Shown: positions 43,798 to 52,710, counted from the first letter of the stretch. The stretch: DNA of 64,000 bases from Azohydromonas australica DSM 1124 (GCF_000430725.1 NZ_KE387203.1:482251-546250); one strand, 5' to 3'. Program-made: numbers and translations. The notes: a model not told the origin generated them from the letters alone.

Positions 43798-44988
43798 TCA
43801 CTCGACGATGCGGAACTGGTCCAGGTAGTCCGTGCGCAGCGTCAGCCCCAGGCCCGGCACGTCGTCGCGCAGCTGCAGGAAACCGTTCTCGGCCACCGGC
43901 TCGCCGGCGAAGATGTAATAGAACAGCTCGTTGCCCACCTCCACGTCGAACATCGGGAAGTACTCGCTCATGGGGCAGTTGAGGCTGCTCATGGTGAGGT
44001 GGTAGTTGTGCATCTGGCCCGCGTGCGGGATCACGGGCACCGAGTAGGCCTCGCACAGCGCGTTGATCTTGTGCGCCATGGTGATGCCGCCCACGCGGTT
44101 GGTGTCGTACTGCACCACGCTCACCGCCTTCTTCTCCAGCAGCTGCTTGAAGCCGTAGAGGCTGAACTCGTGCTCGCCGCCGGAGATGGGAATGCTGGTG
44201 AGGCGGTTCAGCTCGGCGTAGCCGTCGATGTCGTCGGCAATCACCGGCTCCTCCAGCCAGCGCGGCTGGTACTTCTCCAGCTTGGGCAGGATGCGCTTGG
44301 CGTACTCCACGTTCCAGCCCATGTAGCACTCGAGCATCAGGTCGTTGTCGTAGCCGATCACCTCGCGCACCGCTTCCACGCTCTTGAGGTTCTCCACCAC
44401 GCCCGTTGCCCCATGCTGCGGGCCGTAGCCGAAGCGCATCTTGAAGGCCTTGAAGCCCTGCTTCAGGTAGGTCTCGGCCTCGCGCTGCATCTCGCCCAGG
44501 TCGGTGCGGTAGAGCTTGGAGTAGTAGCAGGGGATCTTCTCCTTGGTGCGCCCGCCCAGCAGCTTGAACACCGGCTTGCCCACCGACTTGCCCAGGATGT
44601 CCCAGATGGCGATGTCGATGGCCGAGATCGCCGCCATGGCCACGCCCTTGCGGCCCCAGGCGTGCGTGGCGCGGTACATGCGCTGGTTGATGTACTCGTA
44701 GTCCCACGGGTCCTGGCCCAGCGCGTGCAGCGCGAGGTACTGGTCGATGATGGCCTTGGCGATGCGCGGCGCCAGCGCCACGTTGCCCAGGCCCACCAGG
44801 CCGGTGTCGGTCTCCACCTCCACCACGGTCCAGCCGTGGAAGCGGAAGGTGTCCATGGTGTCGTCGGCGCCGGCGTGGGCCTTGTTGTCCCACACCAGGT
44901 CCATGGCGTTGGAGCAGAAGTTGCCCTGCGGCGGCACGGTGGGGCCCTGCCATTCGAAGACGCGGGCGCGGATCTTGGTGATCTTCAT
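43798..44988 (-). CDS. Enolase-superfamily acid-sugar dehydratase (L-rhamnonate dehydratase-like)
   Basis: 396 residues, mandelate racemase/muconate lactonising fold: capping domain (about 1-130) then barrel. The general-base segment is FKAFKMRFGYG. Metal ligands are expected in LMLECYMGW (Glu where Asp is usual), RWLEEPV and SGGEHEF, and the acid/base His in VIPHAGQMHNYH. SGEH and the VIPHG-like motif resemble L-rhamnonate dehydratase, which turns an aldonate into a 2-keto-3-deoxy acid, the substrate type expected for the DapA-like enzyme next to it. The exact sugar acid is not determined. Operon position: fifth gene, 41 bases after the PdxA-like gene. Confidence 0.83.
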   Translation of the reverse strand: MKITKIRARVFEWQGPTVPPQGNFCSNAMDLVWDNKAHAGADDTMDTFRFHGWTVVEVETDTGLVGLGNVALAPRIAKAIIDQYLALHALGQDPWDYEYINQRMYRATHAWGRKGVAMAAISAIDIAIWDILGKSVGKPVFKLLGGRTKEKIPCYYSKLYRTDLGEMQREAETYLKQGFKAFKMRFGYGPQHGATGVVENLKSVEAVREVIGYDNDLMLECYMGWNVEYAKRILPKLEKYQPRWLEEPVIADDIDGYAELNRLTSIPISGGEHEFSLYGFKQLLEKKAVSVVQYDTNRVGGITMAHKINALCEAYSVPVIPHAGQMHNYHLTMSSLNCPMSEYFPMFDVEVGNELFYYIFAGEPVAENGFLQLRDDVPGLGLTLRTDYLDQFRIVE

Positions 44989-45029
44989 GGGTTCGGTCTC
45001 GGGTTCGTTCTTGTGAAGGAGGCAGCGGC

Positions 45030-46079
45030 TCAGGCCGCGGCGGAGGTGTGGGTGCCGCGGCTCGCGTGCAGCGCGCGGCCCATGCGGCAGGCGATGGCGA
45101 AGGCGTTGGCCGTGGCGTTGACGTCGGCGCGGCCCTGGCCGGCGATGTCGTAGGCGGTGCCGTGCGCCGGCGTGGTGATCGGAATGGGCAGCCCGCCCTG
45201 CACCGTCACGCCCTTGGAGAAGCCCAGCAGCTTCAGCGCGATCTGGCCCTGGTCGTGGTACATGGTGACGATGGCGTCGAGCTCGCCGTCGCGGGCGCGC
45301 AGGAAGATGGTGTCAGCCGGGAACGGACCCACCACCGGCAGTCCGGCGGCGTTGAGCGCGGCCACCGCCGGCGCGATGACCTCGATCTCCTCGCGCCCGC
45401 AGGTGCCGCCGTCGCCGTTGTGCGGGTTGAAGCCGGCCACCGCCACGCGGGGCCGCTCCACGCCGTTGGCCTGCAGCGAGCGGTAGATCAGCGTGGCGGC
45501 GGCCTGGATGCGCTCCACGCTGAGGTACGAGGCCGCATCCTTGAGCGGGACGTGCGAGGACACGCGCGAGGTCCACAGGCCTTCGAGCGTGTTGAACTCG
45601 CAGAAGTAGCCCTGCACGCCCAGGTATTCGGCGAAGTGGTGCAGCTCGTCCTCGTGCCTGAGGCCGCCGAGCTTCATGGCGTGCTTGTTGAGCGGGGCGA
45701 AGCAGATGGCGTCCACGTAGCCGGCCCGCGTGCCGTCCATGCAGGCATCGAGCACCTTCAGCACCGAGGCGCCACCGGCGGCCTCGGCCTGGCCGACGTG
45801 CACCTGCTCCGGCGCCACGGTGTGCATGGCCAGGAAGGCCGGCCGCTCCGCCTTCGCCCGCCCGCGCACCTGCGCCAGCGAGTCGACCGGGGTGGTGGCG
45901 ACCTCGACGCCCGCCACGCGCTGCCCCTCGGCCCACAGCCAGGGGTCGCCGACCAGCACGATGTTGGCCTGCTCGCGCACGTCACTGCGGGCCAGCAGGC
46001 GCGCGATCAGCTCGGGGCCGATGCCGGCCGGATCGCCCAGCGTCAGGGCGACGACGGGCCGGGTCGAGTCGTTGTTCAT
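45030..46079 (-). CDS. PdxA-family NAD-dependent dehydrogenase (PdxA2 type)
   Basis: 349 residues. ALTLGDPAGIGPELI opens the family; CFAPLNKHAMKLGG, AGFNPHNGDGGTCGREE and TMYHDQGQIALKLLGF carry the metal-binding His residues and the substrate phosphate contacts. PdxA makes a pyridoxine precursor by oxidising 4-phosphohydroxy-threonine, but paralogues in sugar-acid clusters (PdxA2) oxidise four-carbon phosphorylated acids such as threonate 4-phosphate. The operon context favours the catabolic version; the usual partner kinase is absent here. AAAAGGAC precedes the ATG. Confidence 0.85.
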   Translation of the reverse strand: MNNDSTRPVVALTLGDPAGIGPELIARLLARSDVREQANIVLVGDPWLWAEGQRVAGVEVATTPVDSLAQVRGRAKAERPAFLAMHTVAPEQVHVGQAEAAGGASVLKVLDACMDGTRAGYVDAICFAPLNKHAMKLGGLRHEDELHHFAEYLGVQGYFCEFNTLEGLWTSRVSSHVPLKDAASYLSVERIQAAATLIYRSLQANGVERPRVAVAGFNPHNGDGGTCGREEIEVIAPAVAALNAAGLPVVGPFPADTIFLRARDGELDAIVTMYHDQGQIALKLLGFSKGVTVQGGLPIPITTPAHGTAYDIAGQGRADVNATANAFAIACRMGRALHASRGTHTSAAA

Positions 46080-46099
46080 CAGGTGTCCTTTTCTCGTTG

Positions 46100-47098
46100 T
46101 CAGCGGGAGGCCTTGGCGATCGCGGCCATGAGCTCCCGGGTCACGTCCTCGCCGACGGCCGCCGAGTGCTTGGCGATCACCGGCTGCAGCTTCTCGCGCA
46201 TGCGCTGGCGCTCGGCCTCGCTCACGTCGTTGACCTGCATGCCCAGCTTGACCAGCTCGCCGCGCAGCCGGCCGTTGAGCTCGCGGCTGGTCTGGCGCTC
46301 GTAGGCGGTGGCCTCGGCCGCGGCAGCTTCCAGCAGCTCGCGGTCGGCCGGGGACAACTTGTCCCAGAACTTCCTGGAGGCGATCAGCACCAGCGCGTCG
46401 TAGGCGTGGCCGGTGGTGGAGACGTACTTCTGCACGTCGTAGAACTTCTGCGCGTGGATGACGGTGAAGGGGTTCTCCTGCGCGTCCACCGCCTTGCTCT
46501 CCAGCGCCGGGAACAGCTCCGTCACCGCCATCGGCACGGCGTTGGCGCCCAGCCCGTTGAAGAGGTCGATGTAAACCGGGTTCTGCATGGTGCGGACCTT
46601 CAGGCCGCCCAGGTCCTCGATCTTCGCCACCGGCCGCTTGCTGTTGGTGACGTGGCGGAAGCCGTTCTCCCAGAACGCCAGCCCGACCAAGCCCTTTTCA
46701 GGCAGGCGCGCCAGCAGGCCCTTGCCGAAGGGGCCGTCGAGCACGGCATCGGCCTGCGCCTCGTTGGCGAAGGCGAAGGGCAGGCCCAGCACGCCGAACT
46801 CCTTGACCACGGAGGCCAGGGTGGCGGTCGAGGGCACGGTGAACTCCTGCGTGCCGCCGCGCAGCGCCGACTGCATCTGCACGTCGCTGCCCAGGCCCCC
46901 GGCGGCATAGACGGCGATGCGGATGCGGCCCTGGCTCTTCTTCTCCGCCAGCTCGGCGAACTTGCGTGCGCCCAGCGTCTGCGGATGCGCCTCGGGCAGG
47001 CTGGTGCCCAGGCGGGCCTTGATCTCCTGCGCGGCCAGCGGGCCGGCGGCGGCCAGCGCGAGCGCGAGCGCCAGCAGGGTCATGCGGATGCGGCTCAT
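46100..47098 (-). CDS. TRAP-type DctP solute-binding protein (orphan)
   Basis: 332 residues with signal peptide (ending AAGPLAAQ). DctP hallmarks: RLGTSLPEAHPQTLGARKFAELAEKKSQGRI, AVYAAGGLGSDVQMQSALRGG, and GLKVRTMQNPVYIDLFNGLGANAVPMAVTELFPALESKAVDAQENP with the Arg that binds a substrate carboxylate. It is a periplasmic receptor for an organic or sugar acid. The DctQ/DctM membrane subunits are not in the operon or elsewhere in the window. AGAGGAG precedes the ATG. It sits between the amidohydrolase and the PdxA-like gene. Confidence 0.9.
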   Translation of the reverse strand: MSRIRMTLLALALALAAAGPLAAQEIKARLGTSLPEAHPQTLGARKFAELAEKKSQGRIRIAVYAAGGLGSDVQMQSALRGGTQEFTVPSTATLASVVKEFGVLGLPFAFANEAQADAVLDGPFGKGLLARLPEKGLVGLAFWENGFRHVTNSKRPVAKIEDLGGLKVRTMQNPVYIDLFNGLGANAVPMAVTELFPALESKAVDAQENPFTVIHAQKFYDVQKYVSTTGHAYDALVLIASRKFWDKLSPADRELLEAAAAEATAYERQTSRELNGRLRGELVKLGMQVNDVSEAERQRMREKLQPVIAKHSAAVGEDVTRELMAAIAKASR

Positions 47099-47123
47099 GT
47101 CGTCTCCTCTTGTCGTTGCAGGC

Positions 47124-48077
47124 TCAATGCAGCCCGTAGATGCGGCAGGCGTTGTCGCAGAAGAGCGCCAATCGCTGCCGCGGCGGCAGCTGGCGGGTCA
47201 GCGTCTTGAAGACCTGGAAGATCTGGTCCAGGCTGGCCAGCAGCCCGTCCACGGGAAAGTTGCTCGCGAATATGCAGCGTTGCGTGCCGAAGGCCGCCAG
47301 CAGCGCCTCGACCACGGGCCGCTGCAGCTCGGCCGTCCAGGCCCGGCCCGGCACGCCCAGGCCGGAGATCTTCACCATCACGTTCGGCGCTTCGGCCAGC
47401 CGCTCCATCGCGCGCCGCCAGGCGGCCAGCGACGCGTCGTCGCGCTCGGCCGGCAGCCCGGCGTGGTTGACGATGAGGGTGGTGGCTGGGAAGTCCCGCG
47501 CCAGCTCCATCGCCTCCTCCATGTGCCACCACGGCGCCTGCAGCTCGAACATCAGGCCGGCCCCGGACAGCCGCGCGTAGCCGTCGCGCCAGCGCGGGCA
47601 GCGCATGGAGCCCGGCTCGGCCCAGCCGGCGCGGTATTCGGCACGCGGGGTGCAGCGCGGCTTGTGGCGCACGCTGCGCACCAGCGGCAGGCCGGCGTAC
47701 TGCGCCAGCACCTCGCCCACGTCGTCGCGGTCCAGCCAGATCTGCGCGGCCATCGCCTGGGGCTGGCCGCAGCGCGCGGCCAGGGCGCTCATCCAGCGAG
47801 CCTCGCCCACCGGGTCGGCGCGGTCCCACTCCCCTTCCATGACCACGTGCCCCACCACGCGGTGCGGTCCCGCGGCACGCGCATAGTCCTCGGGCAGGAA
47901 GTCGCGGCAGATGGACTCGTAGTCGCCGTAGCGGAACGCGATGCGCGGGCGCTGCTGCAGCCACGGGTGCGGGTTGTGCGCGATGTCCCAGAAGTGGTGG
48001 TGCGCATCGACGATCGGCAGCAGGGCCTCGTCACCGCTGGCCAGGTACGCCGTGCGGCTGGCTTGCAGTTGGTCCAT
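47124..48077 (-). CDS. Amidohydrolase-2 family sugar lactonase candidate
   Basis: 317 residues. VDAHHHFWDI near the N-terminus is the H-x-H metal motif, with LIVNHAGLP (third His) and CIFASNFPVDG (catalytic Asp region as SNFP-x-D). This is the COG3618 group, which includes L-fuconolactonase and L-rhamnono-lactonase as well as pyrone-dicarboxylate hydrolases. In this operon it likely opens an aldonolactone to the acid consumed by the dehydratase. Second gene of the operon, 14 bases after the Bug receptor. The substrate is inferred from context only. Confidence 0.84.
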   Translation of the reverse strand: MDQLQASRTAYLASGDEALLPIVDAHHHFWDIAHNPHPWLQQRPRIAFRYGDYESICRDFLPEDYARAAGPHRVVGHVVMEGEWDRADPVGEARWMSALAARCGQPQAMAAQIWLDRDDVGEVLAQYAGLPLVRSVRHKPRCTPRAEYRAGWAEPGSMRCPRWRDGYARLSGAGLMFELQAPWWHMEEAMELARDFPATTLIVNHAGLPAERDDASLAAWRRAMERLAEAPNVMVKISGLGVPGRAWTAELQRPVVEALLAAFGTQRCIFASNFPVDGLLASLDQIFQVFKTLTRQLPPRQRLALFCDNACRIYGLH

Positions 48078-48091
48078 GGCGTGCGGCGGCT

Positions 48092-49075
48092 TCAGTCCAG
48101 GCGGATGTCGCGGCGCTTGATCAGCGCCGCGTAGCGCTTGTTCTCTTCGTTGTGGAAGGCCTGGAACTGCGCCTGGCTCATGGGCTGCACTTCCATGCCG
48201 ATGGCCTCCAGCCGCGCCTTCACGTCGGGCATCTGGATGATCTTCGTGACCTCGTCGTGCACCTTGTCCTGCACCGCCTTGGGCGTGCCGGCGGGCATGT
48301 ACACGCCGTACCAGGCGCTCATCTCCACGTTCTTGAGCCCGGCCTCGGCGGTGGTGGGCACGTCGGGCAGCTGCGGGCTGCGCTTGGCCGAGGCCACGGC
48401 CAGCGCCTTGACCTTGCCGGACTTGATGTGCGGCAGCACCGAGGCCATGGTGTCGAAGCTCATCTGCACCGAGCCGCCCATGAGGTCCACCAGCGCCGGG
48501 GCGCTGCCACGGTAGGGCACGTGGGTGATGTCGGCCTGCGCCGCCTCGCGGAACAGCTCGCCGGCGATGTGCTGCGTGCTGCCGGCGCCGCTGCTGGCGA
48601 AGTTCACCTTGCCCGGCTGCTTGCGCACCAGCGCCACCAGGTCGCTCACGGTGTTGAGGCCCAGGTCCTTGTTGACCACCAGCACGTTGGGCACGGCGCC
48701 GACGTAGGCGACGGGCACCAGGTCGCGGTCGTTGTTGTAGGGCAGCTTGATCAGGTAGGGCGCGATCGCGTGCGCCGTGGACACGCCCATCACCAGGCTG
48801 TGGCCGTCGTTGGCGCGCACGGCCTCGGCGGGCGCCAGCGTGTTGGAGGCGCCGGGCTTGTTCTCCACCACCACGGTGGTCTTGAGGGCCGGGCCCAGCT
48901 TGTCGGCCACCGCGCGAGCCGCCGCATCGGTGCCGCCGCCGGGCGCCGAGCCCACCAGCATGCGCACCGGCTTCGTGGGCCATTCCTGCGCCATCGCCGG
49001 CACGGCGCACAGGCCCAGGATCGCGCCCGCCAGTCCCGCCTGCGCCAGGGCCACCCTCCGGGTGCATCGCTTCAT
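48092..49075 (-). CDS. Bug/TctC tripartite tricarboxylate family solute-binding protein (orphan)
   Basis: 327 residues with signal peptide (MKRCTRRVALAQAG... to PAMAQEWP). Bug features: VRMLVGSAPGGGTDAAARAVADKLG, VVENKPGASNTLAPAEAVR, GELFREAAQADITHVPYRGSAPALVDLMGG and GKVKALAVASAKRSPQLPDVPTTAEAG. It binds a carboxylated solute in the periplasm. TctA/TctB membrane subunits are absent, as is common for Bug proteins in this family. It is the first gene of the operon, facing the LysR regulator; GGAG lies six bases before the ATG. Confidence 0.92.
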   Translation of the reverse strand: MKRCTRRVALAQAGLAGAILGLCAVPAMAQEWPTKPVRMLVGSAPGGGTDAAARAVADKLGPALKTTVVVENKPGASNTLAPAEAVRANDGHSLVMGVSTAHAIAPYLIKLPYNNDRDLVPVAYVGAVPNVLVVNKDLGLNTVSDLVALVRKQPGKVNFASSGAGSTQHIAGELFREAAQADITHVPYRGSAPALVDLMGGSVQMSFDTMASVLPHIKSGKVKALAVASAKRSPQLPDVPTTAEAGLKNVEMSAWYGVYMPAGTPKAVQDKVHDEVTKIIQMPDVKARLEAIGMEVQPMSQAQFQAFHNEENKRYAALIKRRDIRLD

Positions 49076-49122
49076 GTTCGTCTCCGGGTCGTTGTAGGAA
49101 GTGAGGCGATGCTAGGGAGCTG

Positions 49123-49164
49123 ACCTATACGCGTAAACTTGTTTTTTCTGAAGCACTGATAGGT
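49123..49164. promoter_or_regulatory. Divergent LysR operator candidate
   Basis: The 100-base gap between the Bug receptor and LysR genes is the most AT-rich of this region. ACCTAT (49123-49128) and ATAGGT (49159-49164) form inverted arms 30 bases apart, flanking a T-rich core. A LysR tetramer spanning this stretch would fit, but the arms are short. Confidence 0.35.
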
Positions 49165-49175
49165 ACAGCTTATTC

Positions 49176-50105
49176 ATGGCGCCCATGTCCGCCCGACACC
49201 TGCTGCAGCGGCTGCGTTTTCGGCAGGTGGCGCTGCTGCTGGCCCTGCGGCGCCTGGGCACGCTGCGCGCGGCGGCGGCGGAGCTGGGCATGACGCAGCC
49301 GGCGGCGACGCAAATGCTCCAGGAGCTGGAGGCGGCGCTGGAGCTGCCGCTGTTCGAACGCGCAGGCCGCGGCCTGCGCCCCACGCCGGCGGGCGAGGCG
49401 GTCATGGCGCACTTCGAGGGGCTGCACGGCTCGCTGGAGACGATGGCGCGCACGCTGGAAGGGCTGCGCGCGGGCGGCGGACTGCTGGCGGTGGGCTGCA
49501 TCCCGGCCTCCTCACCCACGCTGCTGGTGCAGGCGGTGGCCGCGCTCAAGCGCGAGCAGCCGCTGCTGAAGGTGCGCATCGTGACGGAGACCAGCGACCA
49601 CCTGCTCGACCTGCTGGACCAGGGCGAGCTGGACCTGGTCATCGGCCGCATCGCCGAAGGCCACGCCCACAGCGACTACGACTCCACGGTGCTGGCGGCC
49701 GAGCCGCTGAGCCTGGTCGTCGGGCCGCGCAACTCCCGTGCGCGCGAGAAGGCGCTGACGCTGCAGGCGCTGATGCGCGACCCCTGGGTGCTGCAGCCGC
49801 GGCCCTCGCCGATGCGCGAGCTGCTGGAGCAGGAGTTCCGGCTGCACGGCCTGGACACGCCGCGCAACCTGGTGGAGACGGCGTCCATGCACACTACCGT
49901 GTTCCTCATCAACGAGGCACTGATGGTGGCGGTGCTGCCCGCCACGCTGGCCGCGCGGCACGAGCAGGAAGGCGTGCTGCGGGTGCTGCCCCTGCAGCTG
50001 CACCAGGCGCTGGAGCCCTACCGGGCGATCGTGCCGAAGCAGCGGCCGATGAGCGCCGCGGCGCGGCGCTTCCTGGAGCTGCTGAACGTGGCGCTGGCGG
50101 CCTGA
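49176..50105 (+). CDS. LysR-family transcriptional regulator of the sugar-acid operon
   Basis: 309 residues. The winged helix is near the N-terminus (LRFRQVALLLALRRLGTLRAAAAELGMTQPAATQMLQELEAAL); the effector domain follows (LLAVGCIPASSPTLLVQAVAALKREQPLLKVRI to GELDLVIGR). The extra 15 N-terminal residues and the L-R-F-R-Q start resemble the GbpR/galactose-binding-protein regulator branch. It is divergent from the six-gene operon (49075 to 42869), the usual LysR arrangement, so it probably activates it in response to the sugar acid. ATG at 49176 or 49185; no clear ribosome site. Confidence 0.88.
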   Translation: MAPMSARHLLQRLRFRQVALLLALRRLGTLRAAAAELGMTQPAATQMLQELEAALELPLFERAGRGLRPTPAGEAVMAHFEGLHGSLETMARTLEGLRAGGGLLAVGCIPASSPTLLVQAVAALKREQPLLKVRIVTETSDHLLDLLDQGELDLVIGRIAEGHAHSDYDSTVLAAEPLSLVVGPRNSRAREKALTLQALMRDPWVLQPRPSPMRELLEQEFRLHGLDTPRNLVETASMHTTVFLINEALMVAVLPATLAARHEQEGVLRVLPLQLHQALEPYRAIVPKQRPMSAAARRFLELLNVALAA

Positions 50106-50120
50106 CGGCCGCCGCCGCGC

Positions 50121-50909
50121 TCAGCAGGCAGCCACGGCCAGGCCTTGCGCCTCAGGCTGGTTGCCGCAGGAGCGGCTGGCCTGCATCAGCATCCGGGTGT
50201 AGGGATGCCGGGCCTGGTCGGCGCAGAGCTCGTCCACGCTGAGCGTTTCCAGCAGTCGCCCGTGCTGCATGACTGCCATGCGCTCGCACAGGTGTGCCAC
50301 CACGCCCAGGTCGTGCGCCACCAGCAGGTAGCTCAGGCCGTCGCGCCGGCGCAGCGTGTCCAGCAGGTTCAGGATCTCCGCCTGCACCGAGACGTCCAGC
50401 GCGGAGGTCGGCTCGTCGAGCAGCAGCACGCTGGGTTCGAGAATGAGCGCCCGCGCGATGGCGACGCGCTGGCGCTGCCCGCCCGAGAGCTGATGGGGGT
50501 AGCGGAAGCGGAAATCGGCGTTCAGCCCCACCTTTTCGAGGATGGCGACGACGCGCTGCCGCTCCTCCTTGATGCCGTGGATGCGCAGCGGCTCCGCCAG
50601 CGCCGTGTAGACGGTGTGCCGGGGATGCAGCGAGCCGTAGGGGTCCTGGAACACCATCTGCACCTGCTTGCAGCGGGCGCGTTCGAGCTTGCGCCCGAGC
50701 GCCTGGCCCGCGATGCGCAGCTCGCCCTGCCAGTGCGTGTACTGGCCGGCCAGGCAGCGCAGCACGGTGGTCTTGCCCGAGCCGGACTCGCCGACCAGTC
50801 CGAAGGACTCGCCTTCGCGAACCTCGAAGCTCACCTCGTCCAGCACCTTGCTGGCCGATGCGCCGTGGCCGAAGCTCAAGGACAGGGAACGGACTTCAAT
50901 GATGGCCAT
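50121..50909 (-). CDS. Dpp/Opp-type ABC transporter ATP-binding protein (DppF-like)
   Basis: 262 residues. Walker A GLVGESGSGKTTVL, Q-loop QMVFQDPYGSLHPRHTV, signature LSGGQRQRVAIARAL, Walker B VLLLDEPTSALD and switch HDLGVVAHL are intact. The conserved C-terminal RHPYTRMLM of peptide-type ATPases is present. It energises uptake with the partner ATPase encoded just upstream. Last gene of the importer operon, 11 bases after the DppD-like gene; AGAGGAA precedes the ATG. Confidence 0.92.
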   Translation of the reverse strand: MAIIEVRSLSLSFGHGASASKVLDEVSFEVREGESFGLVGESGSGKTTVLRCLAGQYTHWQGELRIAGQALGRKLERARCKQVQMVFQDPYGSLHPRHTVYTALAEPLRIHGIKEERQRVVAILEKVGLNADFRFRYPHQLSGGQRQRVAIARALILEPSVLLLDEPTSALDVSVQAEILNLLDTLRRRDGLSYLLVAHDLGVVAHLCERMAVMQHGRLLETLSVDELCADQARHPYTRMLMQASRSCGNQPEAQGLAVAAC

Positions 50910-50920
50910 GGGGTTCCTCT

Positions 50921-51772
50921 TCAGGCGGTGAGCCAGGCCGGGTCGCGTTGCAACACCGGCAGCGTGCGGCGGCGGCTGTCGATGCTGGGCAAGGCATCGA
51001 GCAGGCCGCGCGTGTACGGATGCTGCGCATGCTGCAGGTCGGCCGCGGCGATCGACTCCACGACGCGGCCGGCATACATCACCAGCACCCGGTCGCAGAA
51101 GTGGCGCACCAGGTTCAGGTCGTGGCTGATGAAGATCAGGCCCAGGCCGCGCTCGCTGATCAGGTCGTCGAGGACGGACAGCACCTGCAGCCGCACCGAG
51201 ATGTCCAGGGCCGACGTGGGCTCGTCGGCGATGACGATCTCCGGCTTCTGGATCAGCATCATCGCGATCATGATGCGCTGCCCCATGCCGCCGGACACTT
51301 CGTGCGGATAGAGCTCATAGACCCGCTGCGGCTCGCGGATGCGCACCGCCTCCAGCATGGCCAGCACGCGCTCGCGGGCCTCGGCGCGCGAGCCTTTGTG
51401 GTGGGCGCGGAAGGCCTCGGCCACCTGCTCGCCCACGCGCATCACCGGGTTCAGCGAGTACTTCGGGTCCTGCATGACCATCGACATGCGGCGCCCGCGA
51501 ATGCCGCGCATGGTGGCCTCGGAGGCCGAGAGCAGGTCGATGCCGTCGAAGCTCAGCTTGCGCGCCTCGACGCGGGCGCTGCGCGGGTGCAGCTTCAGCA
51601 GCGTGCGGCCCACGGTCGACTTGCCCGAGCCCGACTCGCCCACGACGCCCAGCTTCTCGCGGGAGAGCGAGAACGAGACGCCGCGCACGGCATGCACGCT
51701 GGTTGCGCCCGCAGCGAAGCGGATGTTGAGGTCCTCGACCTGCAGCTTGGGTGATTCCACGGAAGGGTTCAT
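50921..51772 (-). CDS. Dpp/Opp-type ABC transporter ATP-binding protein (DppD-like)
   Basis: 283 residues. Walker A GVVGESGSGKSTVG, Q-loop SMVMQDPKYSLNPVM, signature VSGGMGQRIMIAMML (variant of LSGGQ), Walker B IVIADEPTSALD and HDLNLVRHF. A family feature, the Cys-rich Fe-S tail of some DppD proteins, is absent. GAGGAG precedes the ATG at 51772, 11 bases after the permease stop. It forms the heterodimeric ATPase with the DppF-like protein. Confidence 0.92.
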   Translation of the reverse strand: MNPSVESPKLQVEDLNIRFAAGATSVHAVRGVSFSLSREKLGVVGESGSGKSTVGRTLLKLHPRSARVEARKLSFDGIDLLSASEATMRGIRGRRMSMVMQDPKYSLNPVMRVGEQVAEAFRAHHKGSRAEARERVLAMLEAVRIREPQRVYELYPHEVSGGMGQRIMIAMMLIQKPEIVIADEPTSALDISVRLQVLSVLDDLISERGLGLIFISHDLNLVRHFCDRVLVMYAGRVVESIAAADLQHAQHPYTRGLLDALPSIDSRRRTLPVLQRDPAWLTA

Positions 51773-51783
51773 GTCAGGGCTCC

Positions 51784-52710
51784 TCATTCGCTGCGCGGGT
51801 CGAGCACGTCGTACAGGCCGTCGCCCAACAGGTTGAACGCCAGGCTCACCAGCAGGATGGCGCCGCCGGGCACGGCCACCATCCACCAGTTGTCCAGCAT
51901 GTAGCGGCGGCCCTCGGAGATCATGGCGCCCCACTCGGGCAGCGGCGCCTGCGCGCCCAGCCCCAGGAAGCCCAGGCCGGCGGCGGTGAGGATGATGCCG
52001 GCCATGTTCATGGTCAGCCGCACCACCACCGAGGGCAGGCACAGCGGCACGATGTGGCGCACCAGGATGCGCAGCGCCGAGGCGCCCTGCAGCTGCGCCA
52101 CGACGATGAAGTCGGCCTTGCGCAGCGACAGCGTCTCGGCCCGGGCCAGGCGGGCGATGGGCGGCCAGGCCGTCAGCGCGATGGCCAGCACGGCGTGGTC
52201 CAGCCCCGGGCCCAGCGCGGCGACGAAGGCCAGCGCCAGCACCAGGCTCGGGAACGAGATGAAGATGTCGGTGACGCGCATGAAGGCGGTGTCGACCCAG
52301 CCGCCGAAGTAGCCCGAGGTCACGCCCACCGCCAGGCCGATGGGGCCGACCACGACCGTGACCAGCGCCACGATGTAGAGCGTGATGCGCGCGCCGTGCA
52401 CCAGGCGGCTGAAGATGTCGCGGCCGAACTCGTCGGTGCCGAACCAGTGCGCGGCGCCGGGCGGCTGCAGCGCGCCGGCGAGGTCCTGCGCCAGCGGGTC
52501 GTGGGTGGCGATCCAGGGCGCGAACAGCGCCACGGCCAGCAGCACGGCGATCACGACGACGCCGGACACCGTCAGCGGATTGCGCATCAACCGCCGCAGG
52601 CCGTGAGACAGGTCGCGCAGCAGGGCCTGCAGGCTGGAGTGCGGCATGTCGCTGCGGGACATGGAGCGGGTGGCCTGGGCCGGAGGAAGCGGAGTGGCAA
52701 GCTGGCTCAT
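51784..52710 (-). CDS. Dpp/Opp-type ABC permease (DppC-like)
   Basis: 308 residues. An N-terminal cytoplasmic tail of about 40 residues, then six membrane helices. HWFGTDEFGRDIFSRLVHGARITL is the DppC/OppC signature after the first periplasmic loop, and the EAA loop reads LARAETLSLRKADFIVVAQLQGASALRILVRHIVP. It overlaps the DppB-like gene by four bases (ATGA). It pairs with the DppB-like permease to form the channel. Confidence 0.92.
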   Translation of the reverse strand: MSQLATPLPPAQATRSMSRSDMPHSSLQALLRDLSHGLRRLMRNPLTVSGVVVIAVLLAVALFAPWIATHDPLAQDLAGALQPPGAAHWFGTDEFGRDIFSRLVHGARITLYIVALVTVVVGPIGLAVGVTSGYFGGWVDTAFMRVTDIFISFPSLVLALAFVAALGPGLDHAVLAIALTAWPPIARLARAETLSLRKADFIVVAQLQGASALRILVRHIVPLCLPSVVVRLTMNMAGIILTAAGLGFLGLGAQAPLPEWGAMISEGRRYMLDNWWMVAVPGGAILLVSLAFNLLGDGLYDVLDPRSE

